From positions 2,232,001 to 2,296,000 of the forward strand of contig OZ243096.1 of the NCBI GenBank assembly GCA_965212165.1: DNA of 64,000 nucleotides, written 5' to 3'. The stretch is from RHLJ01 sp965212165 (GTDB lineage Bacteria > Bacteroidota > Rhodothermia > Balneolales > Balneolaceae). The notes beneath the pieces are model-generated. The model was not told the origin of the DNA and did not search any database. It worked only from the letters and a program-made list of their open reading frames with translations. Shown here piece by piece: positions 35,332 through 44,990 of this stretch (its first letter is position 1; every line of letters starts with the position of its first letter). The translations under genes were made by a program, and so were the position numbers.

Positions 35332-36300
35332 TTAGTAATAGGTCTTCCATCTTGTTTTTCGCCATTCAACTTGTTCTTCTTTAGTGAGGAAAGTCCATGC
35401 AATTATTCTAGTAGATTTATTCCCGGTTCCCATTGATATGGTTTTATGTTGATAAGGTTCAATTTTTTCTAGTAAAGCATGAATTCCTTTCAGATGAGAT
35501 TGCTTTGATACTAATGTTGAAAACCAGAAGCAGTTTTTAGAGTACTGCATACTTTCGATAATCATATCTTTTATAAATTGATATTCTCCACCTTCGCAAA
35601 TAAGCTCATTGTTGATACCGGCAAAGTTTAGTTCAGGTCTTTGAACTTTCTTCCCTGTTAGGTTCTTTATTTTTCTTCTGGTTCCTTTTTCAGCTTCTTC
35701 AATCGAAGAATGGAAAGGAGGATTACATATGCTTAAATCAATAAATTCATCTTTACTAATTACTCCATCAAAGAATTTGGTTGAATCTACTTGTAATCTA
35801 CAATCAATCTTGTCTCTAAGTGAAGCATTTGATTCTATATTATGCTCTGATGAAGCTATAGATGCAGAATCTATATCAGAACCAATAAATTTCCAGTCAT
35901 ATTCAGTTACTCCAAGTATTGGATAAATACAACTTGCTCCAACGCCTACATCAAGACAAGTGATACTTTCACCTATTGGAATATTCACTGAATTATTTTC
36001 GGCTAGTAAATCGGCCATATGATGAATATAATCGGCTCTACCTGGTATTGGTGGACATAAATTAGCATCTGGAAAATCCCAATACTTTATTCCATAATAA
36101 TGATGTAGTATTGCTTTATTAAGAATTTTAACAGCAACTGGATTAGAAAAATCGACCGAGTCTTTACCAAATTGGTTTAGTGAAATATGCTTTTTTAATT
36201 CGGGAGAAGACTTTACGAGTGCACTCAAGTCATATCGTTCTCGATTTCTATTTCGAGGATGGAGCCTTGTTTTAATATGCTGATTTTTTCCTGAAGGCAT
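35332..36300 (-). CDS. rlmF: 23S rRNA (adenine(1618)-N6)-methyltransferase
   Basis: 322-residue SAM-dependent methyltransferase. N-terminal family signature HPRNRNRERYDL, then KYWDFPDANLCPPIPGRADY, the SAM motif CLDVGVGASCIYPILG, and the catalytic N-P-P-F motif (ICNPPFHSS). It methylates A1618 of 23S rRNA at N6 in E. coli. Length and motif order match RlmF fully. It seems to be a single-gene unit. Confidence 0.95.
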   Translation of the reverse strand: MPSGKNQHIKTRLHPRNRNRERYDLSALVKSSPELKKHISLNQFGKDSVDFSNPVAVKILNKAILHHYYGIKYWDFPDANLCPPIPGRADYIHHMADLLAENNSVNIPIGESITCLDVGVGASCIYPILGVTEYDWKFIGSDIDSASIASSEHNIESNASLRDKIDCRLQVDSTKFFDGVISKDEFIDLSICNPPFHSSIEEAEKGTRRKIKNLTGKKVQRPELNFAGINNELICEGGEYQFIKDMIIESMQYSKNCFWFSTLVSKQSHLKGIHALLEKIEPYQHKTISMGTGNKSTRIIAWTFLTKEEQVEWRKTRWKTYY

Positions 36301-36480
36301 GATTTATGTTGATTTCATATCGAGCATTAATATTACCAACACATTATATCTTATTTGATGATAAGAAAGGAGAGGAGATCAAGCTTTTCATCTAATCTCA
36401 AACAAACATGATGTAGAGTTTGTGATATATTTAGAGTTTTATAATGCAGAGGTTGGTGGGAAGGATAAAAAGAAAGGGAA

Positions 36481-37065
36481 CTATAAAAGGTGCTTCATTA
36501 CATCTTTTTTAATATTTAAGTAATCTGCATTATGTTGATTAGATTTTGTTATCAAAGGTATTCTTCGTGTAATTGTTACACCAGCATTTTCGATTACTTC
36601 AATTTTTTCAGGGTTATTAGATAGTAATTCGATGGAATTAATATGCATATGTTCAAGTACTTTTGCAGCTATAGTATAATCTCGCAAGTCTGTTTCAAAA
36701 CCCAATGAGTGATTAGCTTCTATGGTATCTTGACCTTCATCCTGTAATGCATAAGCATTGACTTTATTATACAAACCAATGCCTCTGCCTTCTTGCCTTA
36801 AATAAATAATAATCCCTGTTTCCTTTTCAGCAATAGCGCGCATACTTTCTTCAAGTTGATCACCACAATCACATTTTTTTGAAGAGAAAACATCACCTGT
36901 TAAACACTCAGAATGTACTCTAGTCAATACATTATCTTTATGAGATAAATCACCAATGTATAAAAGGCAATGCTCGTGATTATCACCTTCTTGTTTAAAA
37001 GAAATGATGTTAAAATCACCGTATTTAGTAGGTAATTGAGCGGTATTCGAATATTGGATGTTCAT
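36481..37065 (-). CDS. ribA: GTP cyclohydrolase II
   Basis: 194-residue stand-alone GTP cyclohydrolase II, first step of riboflavin synthesis. Zinc ligands Cys54, Cys65 and Cys67 in SECLTGDVFSSKKCDCG; the catalytic segment IIYLRQEGRGIGLYNKVNAY and DLRDYTIAAKVL follow. It lacks the DHBP synthase domain fused in many relatives. No other rib genes adjoin it. Confidence 0.94.
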   Translation of the reverse strand: MNIQYSNTAQLPTKYGDFNIISFKQEGDNHEHCLLYIGDLSHKDNVLTRVHSECLTGDVFSSKKCDCGDQLEESMRAIAEKETGIIIYLRQEGRGIGLYNKVNAYALQDEGQDTIEANHSLGFETDLRDYTIAAKVLEHMHINSIELLSNNPEKIEVIENAGVTITRRIPLITKSNQHNADYLNIKKDVMKHLL

Positions 37066-37407
37066 TTATTTTTTAAAGCTATTAGTACATCTAGTTTCTA
37101 GACATCATCTTTTTTAGTTATAAAATGGTTCTAACAAATTACCAAATTAACACTTCACAAGAATGGGCTAACTAAAGTAAATCAATAATCGTTTTTCTTA
37201 GTCTTAATGATACGAAGCTAGGTACAATAAAAATGGTATAAATTAAGGTAGTTTAAGATATTACGATGGAGCATCTTTTCCAGATTGTCAAGACTGCCCA
37301 ACTATGATATGGTGTATTTATAATATTAGAGCTAGTTCTTGAATTCATTATTAGCTTTAAGAATGATTAGATACCTTCTATTAACTAGTTCATCTCTCTA
37401 AACATCT
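37066..37407 (+). other. 342-bp gene-free region with a possible gene remnant
   Basis: This is the divergent region between ribA and the thioredoxin-fold protein gene. No RNA or strong promoter box is evident. On the plus strand, 37265-37312 reads DGASFPDCQDCPTMIW, which resembles the F-x-D-C-x-x-C-P-E-M opening of formylglycine-generating-enzyme-like (SUMF1) domains. The frame stops at 37340 and has a stop shortly upstream, so at most it is a decayed remnant. Confidence 0.3.
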
Positions 37408-38613
37408 ATGAAAACATATATTAGTTTACTTGTACTTCTTTTTGCAACTCAGGGTATTATAAAAGCTCAATTACCAAAAGCTGGACAATGGAAAGGGGCC
37501 ATCATTTATAGCACAGAAGAGGTTCCTTTCAATTTTGAAGTGGCATACCCAACAGGAGATTCGGAACCATTAATAACTATTATCAATGGAGAGGATAGAG
37601 CTTCGATAGTAGGAACAGTTAAAGATGATAGCCTACATATTCCCATGTTTGGTTTCGATATCACTCTAAAGATGAAGCTTGGTTTGGATCGTATGAGTGG
37701 ATTATTAATCAAGCATTATAGTGGTCGAACTTATGACTTTAAAGCCGATTATGGCTTGCCAAGATTTGAAGCAGTTAGTGAGCTAGATCCTATAGATGTA
37801 GGTTCCAAATGGAAGATGACAATCAATGTAGGTAGAGATAATGAATATGAAGCAGTTGGATTGTTTAATCAAATGAATAACAAGGTCACTGGTACTATCA
37901 TGACAAAAGTAAGTGACTTTCGTTTTTTTGAAGGAATTGTAGAAGGAAATACTCTTGAAATGTCAGTTTTTGATGGCGTTCATTCATTTTTATTAAAAGG
38001 TACTTTTCAAGATGAGAAGTGGAGTGGTGAGTTAGTTATGGATGATGGATATTCTCAAATATGGGAAGCCGAAATTGATGGAAATGCTGAACTTGATAAC
38101 CCTTTTGAAATAATTGATTTATTAGACAAGAAAATTAAACCTGACTTTGATAAACTAACTGTGGAAAGTGGGAAAATAGATCCAAATAATTATTCAGGTA
38201 AAGTGATAATTATTCAACTAATGGGAACTTGGTGTTCAAATAGTCAAGATGAGACTAGATATTTGACCAAATGGTACGCAGAGAATTCAGATAGAGAAGT
38301 AGAAATATTGGCAGTTAATTATGAGGCGAATTATTCCTTAGAATATGGACTAAATCGTATTGAAACGTATAAAAAACGCTTAGAGATTGACTATGATATG
38401 GTTTTAGGTGGTCGATTGAATAAGACACTAGCTGCAGAAGCATTTCCTTTTATGGATAAAATTTTGGCTTTCCCCACTTTAGTATTCATTGATAAAAAAG
38501 GATATGCGAGGTACGTGCATAGTTATTTTACCGGACCAGCAACTGGAGATTATTTCACTCAGTTTGATGCTAGATTTAATGCTATTGTTGATGAATTGGA
38601 ATCAGAAATGTGA
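37408..38613 (+). CDS. Secreted TlpA-like thioredoxin-fold protein with single active-site cysteine
   Basis: 401-residue protein with a Sec signal (MKTYISLLVLLFATQGIIKA). Residues 22-235 form a beta-rich domain of the type seen before TlpA-like domains in Bacteroidota. The C-terminal domain (about 250-400) begins PNNYSGKVIIIQLMGTW and carries WCSNS (Cys276, Ser279) where WCxxC is expected. Losing the second Cys leaves a CxxS site, which cannot form the usual disulfide but can hold a mixed disulfide. It is thus unlikely to be a plain disulfide reductase. A flavoenzyme gene follows after 21 bp and is probably co-transcribed. Confidence 0.85.
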   Translation: MKTYISLLVLLFATQGIIKAQLPKAGQWKGAIIYSTEEVPFNFEVAYPTGDSEPLITIINGEDRASIVGTVKDDSLHIPMFGFDITLKMKLGLDRMSGLLIKHYSGRTYDFKADYGLPRFEAVSELDPIDVGSKWKMTINVGRDNEYEAVGLFNQMNNKVTGTIMTKVSDFRFFEGIVEGNTLEMSVFDGVHSFLLKGTFQDEKWSGELVMDDGYSQIWEAEIDGNAELDNPFEIIDLLDKKIKPDFDKLTVESGKIDPNNYSGKVIIIQLMGTWCSNSQDETRYLTKWYAENSDREVEILAVNYEANYSLEYGLNRIETYKKRLEIDYDMVLGGRLNKTLAAEAFPFMDKILAFPTLVFIDKKGYARYVHSYFTGPATGDYFTQFDARFNAIVDELESEM

Positions 38614-38634
38614 TTTAAAAACATACTATCCAAT

Positions 38635-39762
38635 ATGTACGATGTAATCATTATAGGTCTTGGCTCAATGGGTTCTTCAACCTTATACCAGCTTGCAAAG
38701 CGGGGAGTGAAGGTTTTAGGTATAGAGCAGTTTGGTATAAGTCACGATAAAGGATCGCATTCTGGGCAAACTCGAATTGTACGAAAAGCTTATTTCGAAC
38801 ATCCAGATTATGTTCCACTACTTGAACAATCATATAAAGGGTGGGATGAAATATTCAAAGAAACTGGAACTCAGCTTTTCTATAAAAACGGGTTAGCTTA
38901 CTATGGTCCCTCAGATCATTTTGTAATGGAGGGAATCAAAAGATCAGCTCATCAATATAAAATCGATTTAGAACGTCTATCAACAAAACCAAACCACGAC
39001 TTCTTTAACATACCAAATGAGTATGAAACATTATTTGAACCTGAAGCTGGATTTGCACGATCAGAAGAAACTATCAAAACATATGCTAAAGAAGCTGAAA
39101 AACTAGGAGCTGAACTATGTATTGGAGAAAGGGTAGTAGCTTGGGATTTAACTGATGGAGATGTAGAGGTTAAAACTATTAAACATAACTACAGAGCCAA
39201 AAAGCTAATTATTACAGCTGGTTCATATATTCGAACCTTACTGCCAGATCTTTCCTCTTCACTGTCGGTAACTGGACAAATACTTACGTGGCTTAAAGTT
39301 GATAAACCAGAATTATATCAAATTGATAATTTTCCTTGTTGGGTCATAACTGATGAAGAGTTTGATGGAGTCTTTTATGGCTTTCCAATACTTTCTCAAG
39401 ATGAATTTGGTGGAAATGGTTATCTGAAACTAGCTCAACACGCACCTGCAGAGTTTATATCAACTGAAGAATTATCAACTTTTGATAGCAGAAAAGATCA
39501 AGAAAGAATGCAACTATTTATTAGTAAATATCTACCCAAACAAGGTATTGAATTGATATCTCAAAGTCGTTGTATGTATACAAATACAAAAGATGAACAC
39601 TTTATAATTGATATACTTCCAGGTACAAATGCACAGATAATTATTGGGACAGGTTTTAGTGGTCATGGTTTTAAATTTGTACCTGTTGTAGGTGAAATAT
39701 TAGCTGATTTAGCTATGGTGGGAAATACTGATATGCCAATCAATCAATTTAGATTTCGATAA
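38635..39762 (+). CDS. Monomeric sarcosine oxidase / N-methyltryptophan oxidase family flavoenzyme
   Basis: 375-residue FAD enzyme that oxidises an N-methyl amino acid to amine, formaldehyde and H2O2. The N-terminal dinucleotide motif IIIGLGSMGSSTLYQLAKRG, the family-specific SHSGQTRIVRKAYFEHPDY and the C-terminal CMYTNT motif, whose Cys313 is the covalent FAD attachment site in MSOX/MTOX, are present. GFSGHGFKFVPVVG is the typical ending. Substrate choice (sarcosine, N-methyltryptophan, pipecolate) cannot be read from the sequence. It follows the thioredoxin-fold protein gene. Confidence 0.92.
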   Translation: MYDVIIIGLGSMGSSTLYQLAKRGVKVLGIEQFGISHDKGSHSGQTRIVRKAYFEHPDYVPLLEQSYKGWDEIFKETGTQLFYKNGLAYYGPSDHFVMEGIKRSAHQYKIDLERLSTKPNHDFFNIPNEYETLFEPEAGFARSEETIKTYAKEAEKLGAELCIGERVVAWDLTDGDVEVKTIKHNYRAKKLIITAGSYIRTLLPDLSSSLSVTGQILTWLKVDKPELYQIDNFPCWVITDEEFDGVFYGFPILSQDEFGGNGYLKLAQHAPAEFISTEELSTFDSRKDQERMQLFISKYLPKQGIELISQSRCMYTNTKDEHFIIDILPGTNAQIIIGTGFSGHGFKFVPVVGEILADLAMVGNTDMPINQFRFR

Positions 39763-39812
39763 ACCTAAGGTTTACTTCAATCGAAAGTTAAGACACATTT
39801 CATTTAATAAAT

Positions 39813-39827
39813 AAGTATTGAAATAAA
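39813..39827. promoter_or_regulatory. 15-bp element shared by hydrolase promoter regions (copy 1)
   Basis: AAGTATTGAAATAAA occurs here, 86 bp before the GH5 start, and again at 45002-45016 between the divergent GH/T9SS gene and the ROK regulator gene. An AAGT...ACTT pair (39813-39831) frames this copy. A third related piece, ACAAAAGTAT, lies about 20 bp on. Likely target of one regulator (inference). Confidence 0.45.
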
Positions 39828-39913
39828 ACTTAATTTCATTACTTTACAAAAGTATAATGAATGTTAATATATTATCAGTTTATAAATTCTAAATAGTCAT
39901 AATCAATTAAACT

Positions 39914-41035
39914 ATGCTAAGTAAGTCATTAAAAATTTTCTCCTGGTTTTTATTTTTAATCATGATTATTTCATGTAAAGAAACTTCCACAAATACTGAT
40001 ATTGAAGAAGTGGAAGTTCCATCAGCTGCTCAAATTATTGAAGAAATGGGTGCTGGATTCAATCTCGGTAACTCATTTGAAAACGGATATAATTCAACCA
40101 TTTTTGATGAAATTGCCCCAATCATAGTAACCTATGAAAGAGCGGGTATGAAACATATCCGTATTCCTGTTACTTGGTTAGAAGGCTTTGGTGGGAATCA
40201 CTTAGCGGATGAAGAAGGTCATGTAGACTTTGAAAATGAACGTTTTTTAGAGTTAAAGAAAGTGATCGACTTTTCTTTAGAAAGAGGTCTTTATGTAGTA
40301 ATAAATGCACATCATGAGAGAGAATTTAAAGAGAATTATAATGGGACAGCTGAATTCAATGACAAATTTACTACGCTCTGGACTGATATTGCAACGTATT
40401 TTAAGGATTATGATTACCATCTTATTTTTGAATTATTAAATGAACCTGAAGGTGCATTTGGACAGTGGGGTGGTGAAGTTAGTCCGCAAGATCCACGCGG
40501 ACTTATTTATACTCGCCAAATTGCAAGTGTTGGAGTTGAAGCAATTCGAGCAACTGGAGGAAACAACATTAAAAGAGTAGTAATGATAGCTACTAACGGT
40601 CAGGGTAATCATAATCAGATTTATGATGTTTATCCGAATAAACAAGCTCTACCTGGTGGTGGAAATGACCCTTATATCTCAATTCAGGTTCATACCTACG
40701 ACCCATGGGCGTTTTGTGGGCAGAATGGGAGTAATAGTGAATTTCCTGGTGTAGCCTCAATAGAACAAAGCATAAGAAATGTTGCTGCTCATGGGCGTTT
40801 GTTAGGTGTTCCAATCAATTATGGAGAGTTTGGAGTAGGTCGCGATGGGAATCAAGCTGAACGAAATACAGAATTAGTAAGAAGCTTTTATTCAACAGTT
40901 GTTAAAACTGCTAAATCTGAAGGTATGTCAACAAGCGTTTGGGATGATCAAGGTTGGTTCGGTTTAATTACTGGAAGCCCTCAAACGGGCTATAGTTTTG
41001 TCTATAATATAGTTCCTACTATGCTTGCTGAATAA
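39914..41035 (+). CDS. GH5 family endoglucanase-like lipoprotein
   Basis: 373-residue lipoprotein (lipobox MIISC, Cys21). The mature enzyme is a GH5 TIM barrel: GAGFNLGNSFE at strand 1, HIRIPVTW, YVVINAHHE, acid/base Glu177 in FELLNEPEG, QVHTYDPW, and nucleophile Glu305 in NYGEFGVG. Such enzymes hydrolyse beta-1,4-linked glucans, mannans or related chains with retention. The lipid anchor and loss of any binding module fit a cell-surface or periplasmic oligosaccharide role. It is the first gene of the carbohydrate locus; a shared 15-bp element lies in its promoter region. The next gene starts 46 bp on, on the same strand. Confidence 0.9.
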   Translation: MLSKSLKIFSWFLFLIMIISCKETSTNTDIEEVEVPSAAQIIEEMGAGFNLGNSFENGYNSTIFDEIAPIIVTYERAGMKHIRIPVTWLEGFGGNHLADEEGHVDFENERFLELKKVIDFSLERGLYVVINAHHEREFKENYNGTAEFNDKFTTLWTDIATYFKDYDYHLIFELLNEPEGAFGQWGGEVSPQDPRGLIYTRQIASVGVEAIRATGGNNIKRVVMIATNGQGNHNQIYDVYPNKQALPGGGNDPYISIQVHTYDPWAFCGQNGSNSEFPGVASIEQSIRNVAAHGRLLGVPINYGEFGVGRDGNQAERNTELVRSFYSTVVKTAKSEGMSTSVWDDQGWFGLITGSPQTGYSFVYNIVPTMLAE

Positions 41036-41081
41036 AAATCCTAATTCTAAACTGCTATTATTATCTAAAGGATCAATTTTT

Positions 41082-42413
41082 ATGAAATCTTACCTGTTGT
41101 ACCTAAAGCCTTTTTTATTCATTTTACTATTTATAAATGGGTTAAATGCTCAAGAAATAAGTCCATATTTGATTGGGCAAAATTATTGGCTTGAAAATGG
41201 TGATGAAGGGAGGGTAGGATATATACATAAGCTTTGGGATAAGGTCGAGGCGAGCGGTGTCAAGACTGTTAGAATAGGAGGAAACGGGTATCAAAATAAT
41301 TTCCCAGCTAGAACTCGTCTCAATAATATGATTGATTCAATTAAAGCAATTGGAGCCGAACCAGTACTTCAAGTATCAAGTAGATTTACTGATTTACAGG
41401 CAAAAGAATTAGTTGAATATTACTCAAGAGATAATTCTAGAAAAGTGTCTTTCTGGTCTATTGGAAACGAGCCTCTATTACATGAACGACATACAATTAA
41501 AGAAGTTCATGAGTTTGTTGTTAGAATCGCAAGAGCTATGAAATCTGTAAATTCTGAAATAAAAATCTTTGTGTTCGATGAAGCTTCACTTGAAAAAGAG
41601 GCATATGATGCTTTTGTAGGCGGCAATTTGGATATCATAGGATTGAAAGAAAACGGTGCATGGCTTATTGACGGCATAAACTTTCACAACTATCCAATGG
41701 GACCAGATTTTGATAGAGAAGATGTAATTTTTTATGGTCCAGATAAAATTCTTAAACAAATAGAGCATCTTCAAGATTTAATGACTCAAGCTAACTCAAA
41801 ACATAATCGAGTTGGTAAGGATGCATTATTGTGGGGTCTTACTGAATTTAATGTGACATATGTAAATCCAAATAGAGAGATTTCAGGTTACGGAAATCCA
41901 TCATTCGTTGGAGGTCAGTTTATGGCTGAAATATTTGGATACGGCATGAAATACAATGCTTTTATGATGAATCCATGGTGTATAAGTGAAGTTGATGTAG
42001 TAAGAACCGATTTTGGCTACATTGGTATGCCAGTAGAATTTTTTCCTAGATCAACCTATTACCATATGCAATTAATTAGTATGCATATGAAGAAGAACTA
42101 TATTGATTCTGAAGTTAATCAGAAGTATGTAAAAACAATAGTTACCGAAGATGACACAGGGTTTATGGTCCTTATAATGAATCAGCATCAAACTGAAGAT
42201 TTTGACTTCAGTCTTTCAGGAACAATTAAAGAATCGGCTAGTGAACTTGAGATTAAATTGAATACCGATAAAAACCTATCTTATGAGGGTTCAATATCTA
42301 ATGAAGCAACAAAATTACTCGTTTTTGATTCTGATGGAAAGCTTATAAAAGAAATAGACTATAGTTTAGAACATAATCTACGTAATCTACCGCCTAGTGA
42401 AATAAGTCTATGA
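41082..42413 (+). CDS. Clan GH-A-like glycoside hydrolase, single domain, paralog of 42539-44965
   Basis: 443-residue secreted protein. The best start is 41082 (MKSYLLYLKPFLFILLFING), which gives a proper Sec signal; the frame also opens at 41025 inside the GH5 gene. Body: VRIGGNGYQNNFPARTRL, GAEPVLQVSSRF, WSIGNEPLL with presumed acid/base Glu130, GINFHNYPMGPD, and WGLTEFNVTY with presumed nucleophile Glu255, then a small C-terminal sandwich (GFMVLIMNQHQTEDFDFSLS). The N-E-P and E-F pair and spacing mark clan GH-A (near GH5/30/39/51/79). I cannot place it in a named family. It shares many motifs with the convergent 808-residue protein, so the two are paralogs. Substrate possibly a uronic-acid glycan, given the neighbouring operon (inference). 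Confidence 0.75.
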   Translation: MKSYLLYLKPFLFILLFINGLNAQEISPYLIGQNYWLENGDEGRVGYIHKLWDKVEASGVKTVRIGGNGYQNNFPARTRLNNMIDSIKAIGAEPVLQVSSRFTDLQAKELVEYYSRDNSRKVSFWSIGNEPLLHERHTIKEVHEFVVRIARAMKSVNSEIKIFVFDEASLEKEAYDAFVGGNLDIIGLKENGAWLIDGINFHNYPMGPDFDREDVIFYGPDKILKQIEHLQDLMTQANSKHNRVGKDALLWGLTEFNVTYVNPNREISGYGNPSFVGGQFMAEIFGYGMKYNAFMMNPWCISEVDVVRTDFGYIGMPVEFFPRSTYYHMQLISMHMKKNYIDSEVNQKYVKTIVTEDDTGFMVLIMNQHQTEDFDFSLSGTIKESASELEIKLNTDKNLSYEGSISNEATKLLVFDSDGKLIKEIDYSLEHNLRNLPPSEISL

Positions 42414-42538
42414 TGATTTCAATTATCGAAATAGTTGAACGTAAAGTAATCGTAGTTCATATTTTATTTCTTTAATGGTTTGTACAGGTTGCAATTGAGC
42501 CCATTTAAGAAATTAGTATTCTTCGTTAAAAGCTTCGG

Positions 42539-44965
42539 CTACTTAATTAATAGCATCTTTTTAGTTAATAAAATATTATTCGTTCTTAGTCGATAGAAAT
42601 AAGTTCCTGATGAAAGATCTGAAGCGTTAAATTGAATGGAATGAGTTCCAGCGCTAGTAGGTGCATTCATTAATAAGGTTGCTACTTTATTCCCAATCAT
42701 ATTAAAAATCTCCAAAGTAACTTCACTTTTAATAGGAATTGAGTATTTAATTAATGTGCTTGGATTAAATGGGTTAGGGTAGTTATTGAATAGTTTATAT
42801 TCATTTGGGATTAATTGTTCTTCATCGTTATTTGTACCAATATGCTCTACGAATTCTATCCAGTTTACATTGAATTCTTGACCAGTAAACTGAAGTCTTA
42901 ATATTGGATCATCAACCTCTTCAATATTAACATTGCTAAGTGTTTTGGTAACCCAAGTTTGCCATCCTCCTGTAAAAGTTGGTGATACTTGTCCAAGTGA
43001 AATATCATTTAAAAGTACTTCGGCAATTTTACCAGATCCTTCAGCATTACTAGCTAACCTAAAATTTATATCATAATTGCCAGGTGTGACATCTTCAATT
43101 GAAATCTCTAGCCATTCTCCACTTTCTATATAACCAATATTGTATCCACCACCTGTATCAGATGAATTTTCAATATCCACACCAGTATTTCTGTATACAC
43201 CGCCTTCATTAATATCATCAGAATCGAAGTAACCGATTCCGCTAGGATTATCATCGAAGTTTTCTACTTCAATTTTCCCAGGAATTAGATGTGGTCCATT
43301 GTAAGGAATTCGAGCAGGTTGAGCAGAAGTGGTAATATCTAAATCGGATGAGAATTGTGATTTTCCTGCGGTACTATATGCTTGTATTCTATAAGTATAG
43401 TTAGTTTCAAAAGTCACTTTAGTGTCAGTAAAAGAAGTGTCTAAAGAAATACTAATTAATTCGAAATTACTTGACTCACTTAACTTACGTTCAACTAAAT
43501 AACCAGATACCGTATCATCGACGGCACCTTTTTGCCAATTAAGTGTTATAAAATCGAATGAAATAGAGTCGGCCTTAATGTTTGATGGTGTTGAAGGAAT
43601 CTTACTAGTTTTAACCACCTTTGATTCAGTTGGAGGGAGTTCATTTACGAAATGATCAATTGTATATTGAATTTTAACAATTTCATTATACCCAAAAACT
43701 AAGGTTTGAGTAGCTGATCCTGATATAATATCAGAATAGCTTAGTATGCTATCTGCGTCAATAGTTAATTGTATTCCCTCATTACCAGCTTTTGTAGTTG
43801 AAAGAGATAATGAATAAGATTTTGGCTCATCAGATCTATTTACAATCATAACACTTACCGAATCAGCCCATTTTGATCCAAAAACGAGTAAGTCGTTATC
43901 AGTTGTAGTTCCATCAGCGTATTCGCCATGAAAATTTTTGGCAATCATCTGCATATGACGGTAAGTTGGACGAGGGGTCATATTACCATCAATAAAGCTA
44001 TAATCTGTACCTAATCTATTTCCACCATTTTCAAACATACTCCAAGTGGTACAATAAGTAGCAGAATATTTCATGCAGTAATTATATATACCTGCAAACA
44101 TTTGTCCGTTATCCCAGGTATGCACAAATGGGCCATTTTTTGCGTTAAATTCACCAATACCCCATTCTAATGCATAATCACCTGTTCTATTGTTGAGACT
44201 ATTTGCAAAGTTTACTCTTGCTTTAGATTTGACAATACTTTGTCTGAATTGCTCTACACCTTGTGTAGATAGTTTTATACTCTCATCTTGTGGGTAACTA
44301 TGCCAACTAATTCCATCTGAATAATAATAATCTTTACCGGGAATCAATCCTGATATATCATTTGCGCCGCCATAAAGAGCATTAATTGCAGGTTCGATAT
44401 AATAGGCGAAATCAGGCCCGAATATTTTGATAGTAGGATCAACTTCTTTCATAGCAGCAGCTATTGGTTTAAAATATGCTTCAACTATAGACGCAATGCT
44501 ATTTTCACCATATTTTCTATCATAGTAGAGAAATGGTTCATTACCAATACTCCAATACTTAATTGGTTGTGTGTTACCGTTAGATTCAATATTGAAAAAT
44601 GTTACTAACCCAACAGCTATATCAATTGCATTTTGCAAGCTATAATCAGCTTCAGGTCCTCCTTGAGGCACCTGAAGAATGGGTTCAGCTCCCATACCTT
44701 GTATTCTGTTTACCCAATTAAGTAATTCAGTATTTGAAGGGATATTTCTATCATAACCATTTCCACCAATCCTAAGAGAACCTACTCCCGACGCAGCTGT
44801 TAATTCCCATATCTGATTACTAGGGTTACTAAACCAAACGTTATTACCAATTACCATCGGATTTATTTCTTGGGCTGATATCGGGTTTATAGAAAAGATT
44901 AGTATTCCTATTTGAAAAAGGATGAATGATATTTTATGAGCAGAATTTTTTCTTTTTTTATTCAT
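42539..44965 (-). CDS. Multidomain GH-A-like hydrolase with FN3, CBM6-like and T9SS sorting domains
   Basis: 808-residue secreted enzyme. Sec signal (to about residue 31), then a TIM-barrel-type domain (about 35-440): LRIGGNGYDRNIPSNTELL, GAEPILQVPQGG, WSIGNEPF with presumed acid/base Glu143, and WGIGEFNAKNG with presumed nucleophile Glu272. Next come an FN3 domain (about 457-547), a CBM6-like lectin sandwich (about 553-707, with GYIESGEWLEISIEDVTPGN) and a type A T9SS sorting domain (about 721-808, NNYPNPFNPSTLIKYSIP). It should be exported through the outer membrane and held on the surface or released. The catalytic part is a paralog of the convergent 443-residue enzyme. CBM6 modules bind xylan-, agar- or glucan-type chains. 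Divergent from the ROK regulator gene. Confidence 0.82.
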   Translation of the reverse strand: MNKKRKNSAHKISFILFQIGILIFSINPISAQEINPMVIGNNVWFSNPSNQIWELTAASGVGSLRIGGNGYDRNIPSNTELLNWVNRIQGMGAEPILQVPQGGPEADYSLQNAIDIAVGLVTFFNIESNGNTQPIKYWSIGNEPFLYYDRKYGENSIASIVEAYFKPIAAAMKEVDPTIKIFGPDFAYYIEPAINALYGGANDISGLIPGKDYYYSDGISWHSYPQDESIKLSTQGVEQFRQSIVKSKARVNFANSLNNRTGDYALEWGIGEFNAKNGPFVHTWDNGQMFAGIYNYCMKYSATYCTTWSMFENGGNRLGTDYSFIDGNMTPRPTYRHMQMIAKNFHGEYADGTTTDNDLLVFGSKWADSVSVMIVNRSDEPKSYSLSLSTTKAGNEGIQLTIDADSILSYSDIISGSATQTLVFGYNEIVKIQYTIDHFVNELPPTESKVVKTSKIPSTPSNIKADSISFDFITLNWQKGAVDDTVSGYLVERKLSESSNFELISISLDTSFTDTKVTFETNYTYRIQAYSTAGKSQFSSDLDITTSAQPARIPYNGPHLIPGKIEVENFDDNPSGIGYFDSDDINEGGVYRNTGVDIENSSDTGGGYNIGYIESGEWLEISIEDVTPGNYDINFRLASNAEGSGKIAEVLLNDISLGQVSPTFTGGWQTWVTKTLSNVNIEEVDDPILRLQFTGQEFNVNWIEFVEHIGTNNDEEQLIPNEYKLFNNYPNPFNPSTLIKYSIPIKSEVTLEIFNMIGNKVATLLMNAPTSAGTHSIQFNASDLSSGTYFYRLRTNNILLTKKMLLIK

Positions 44966-44990
44966 TAGTAACAGATGAAAATTTATATTG

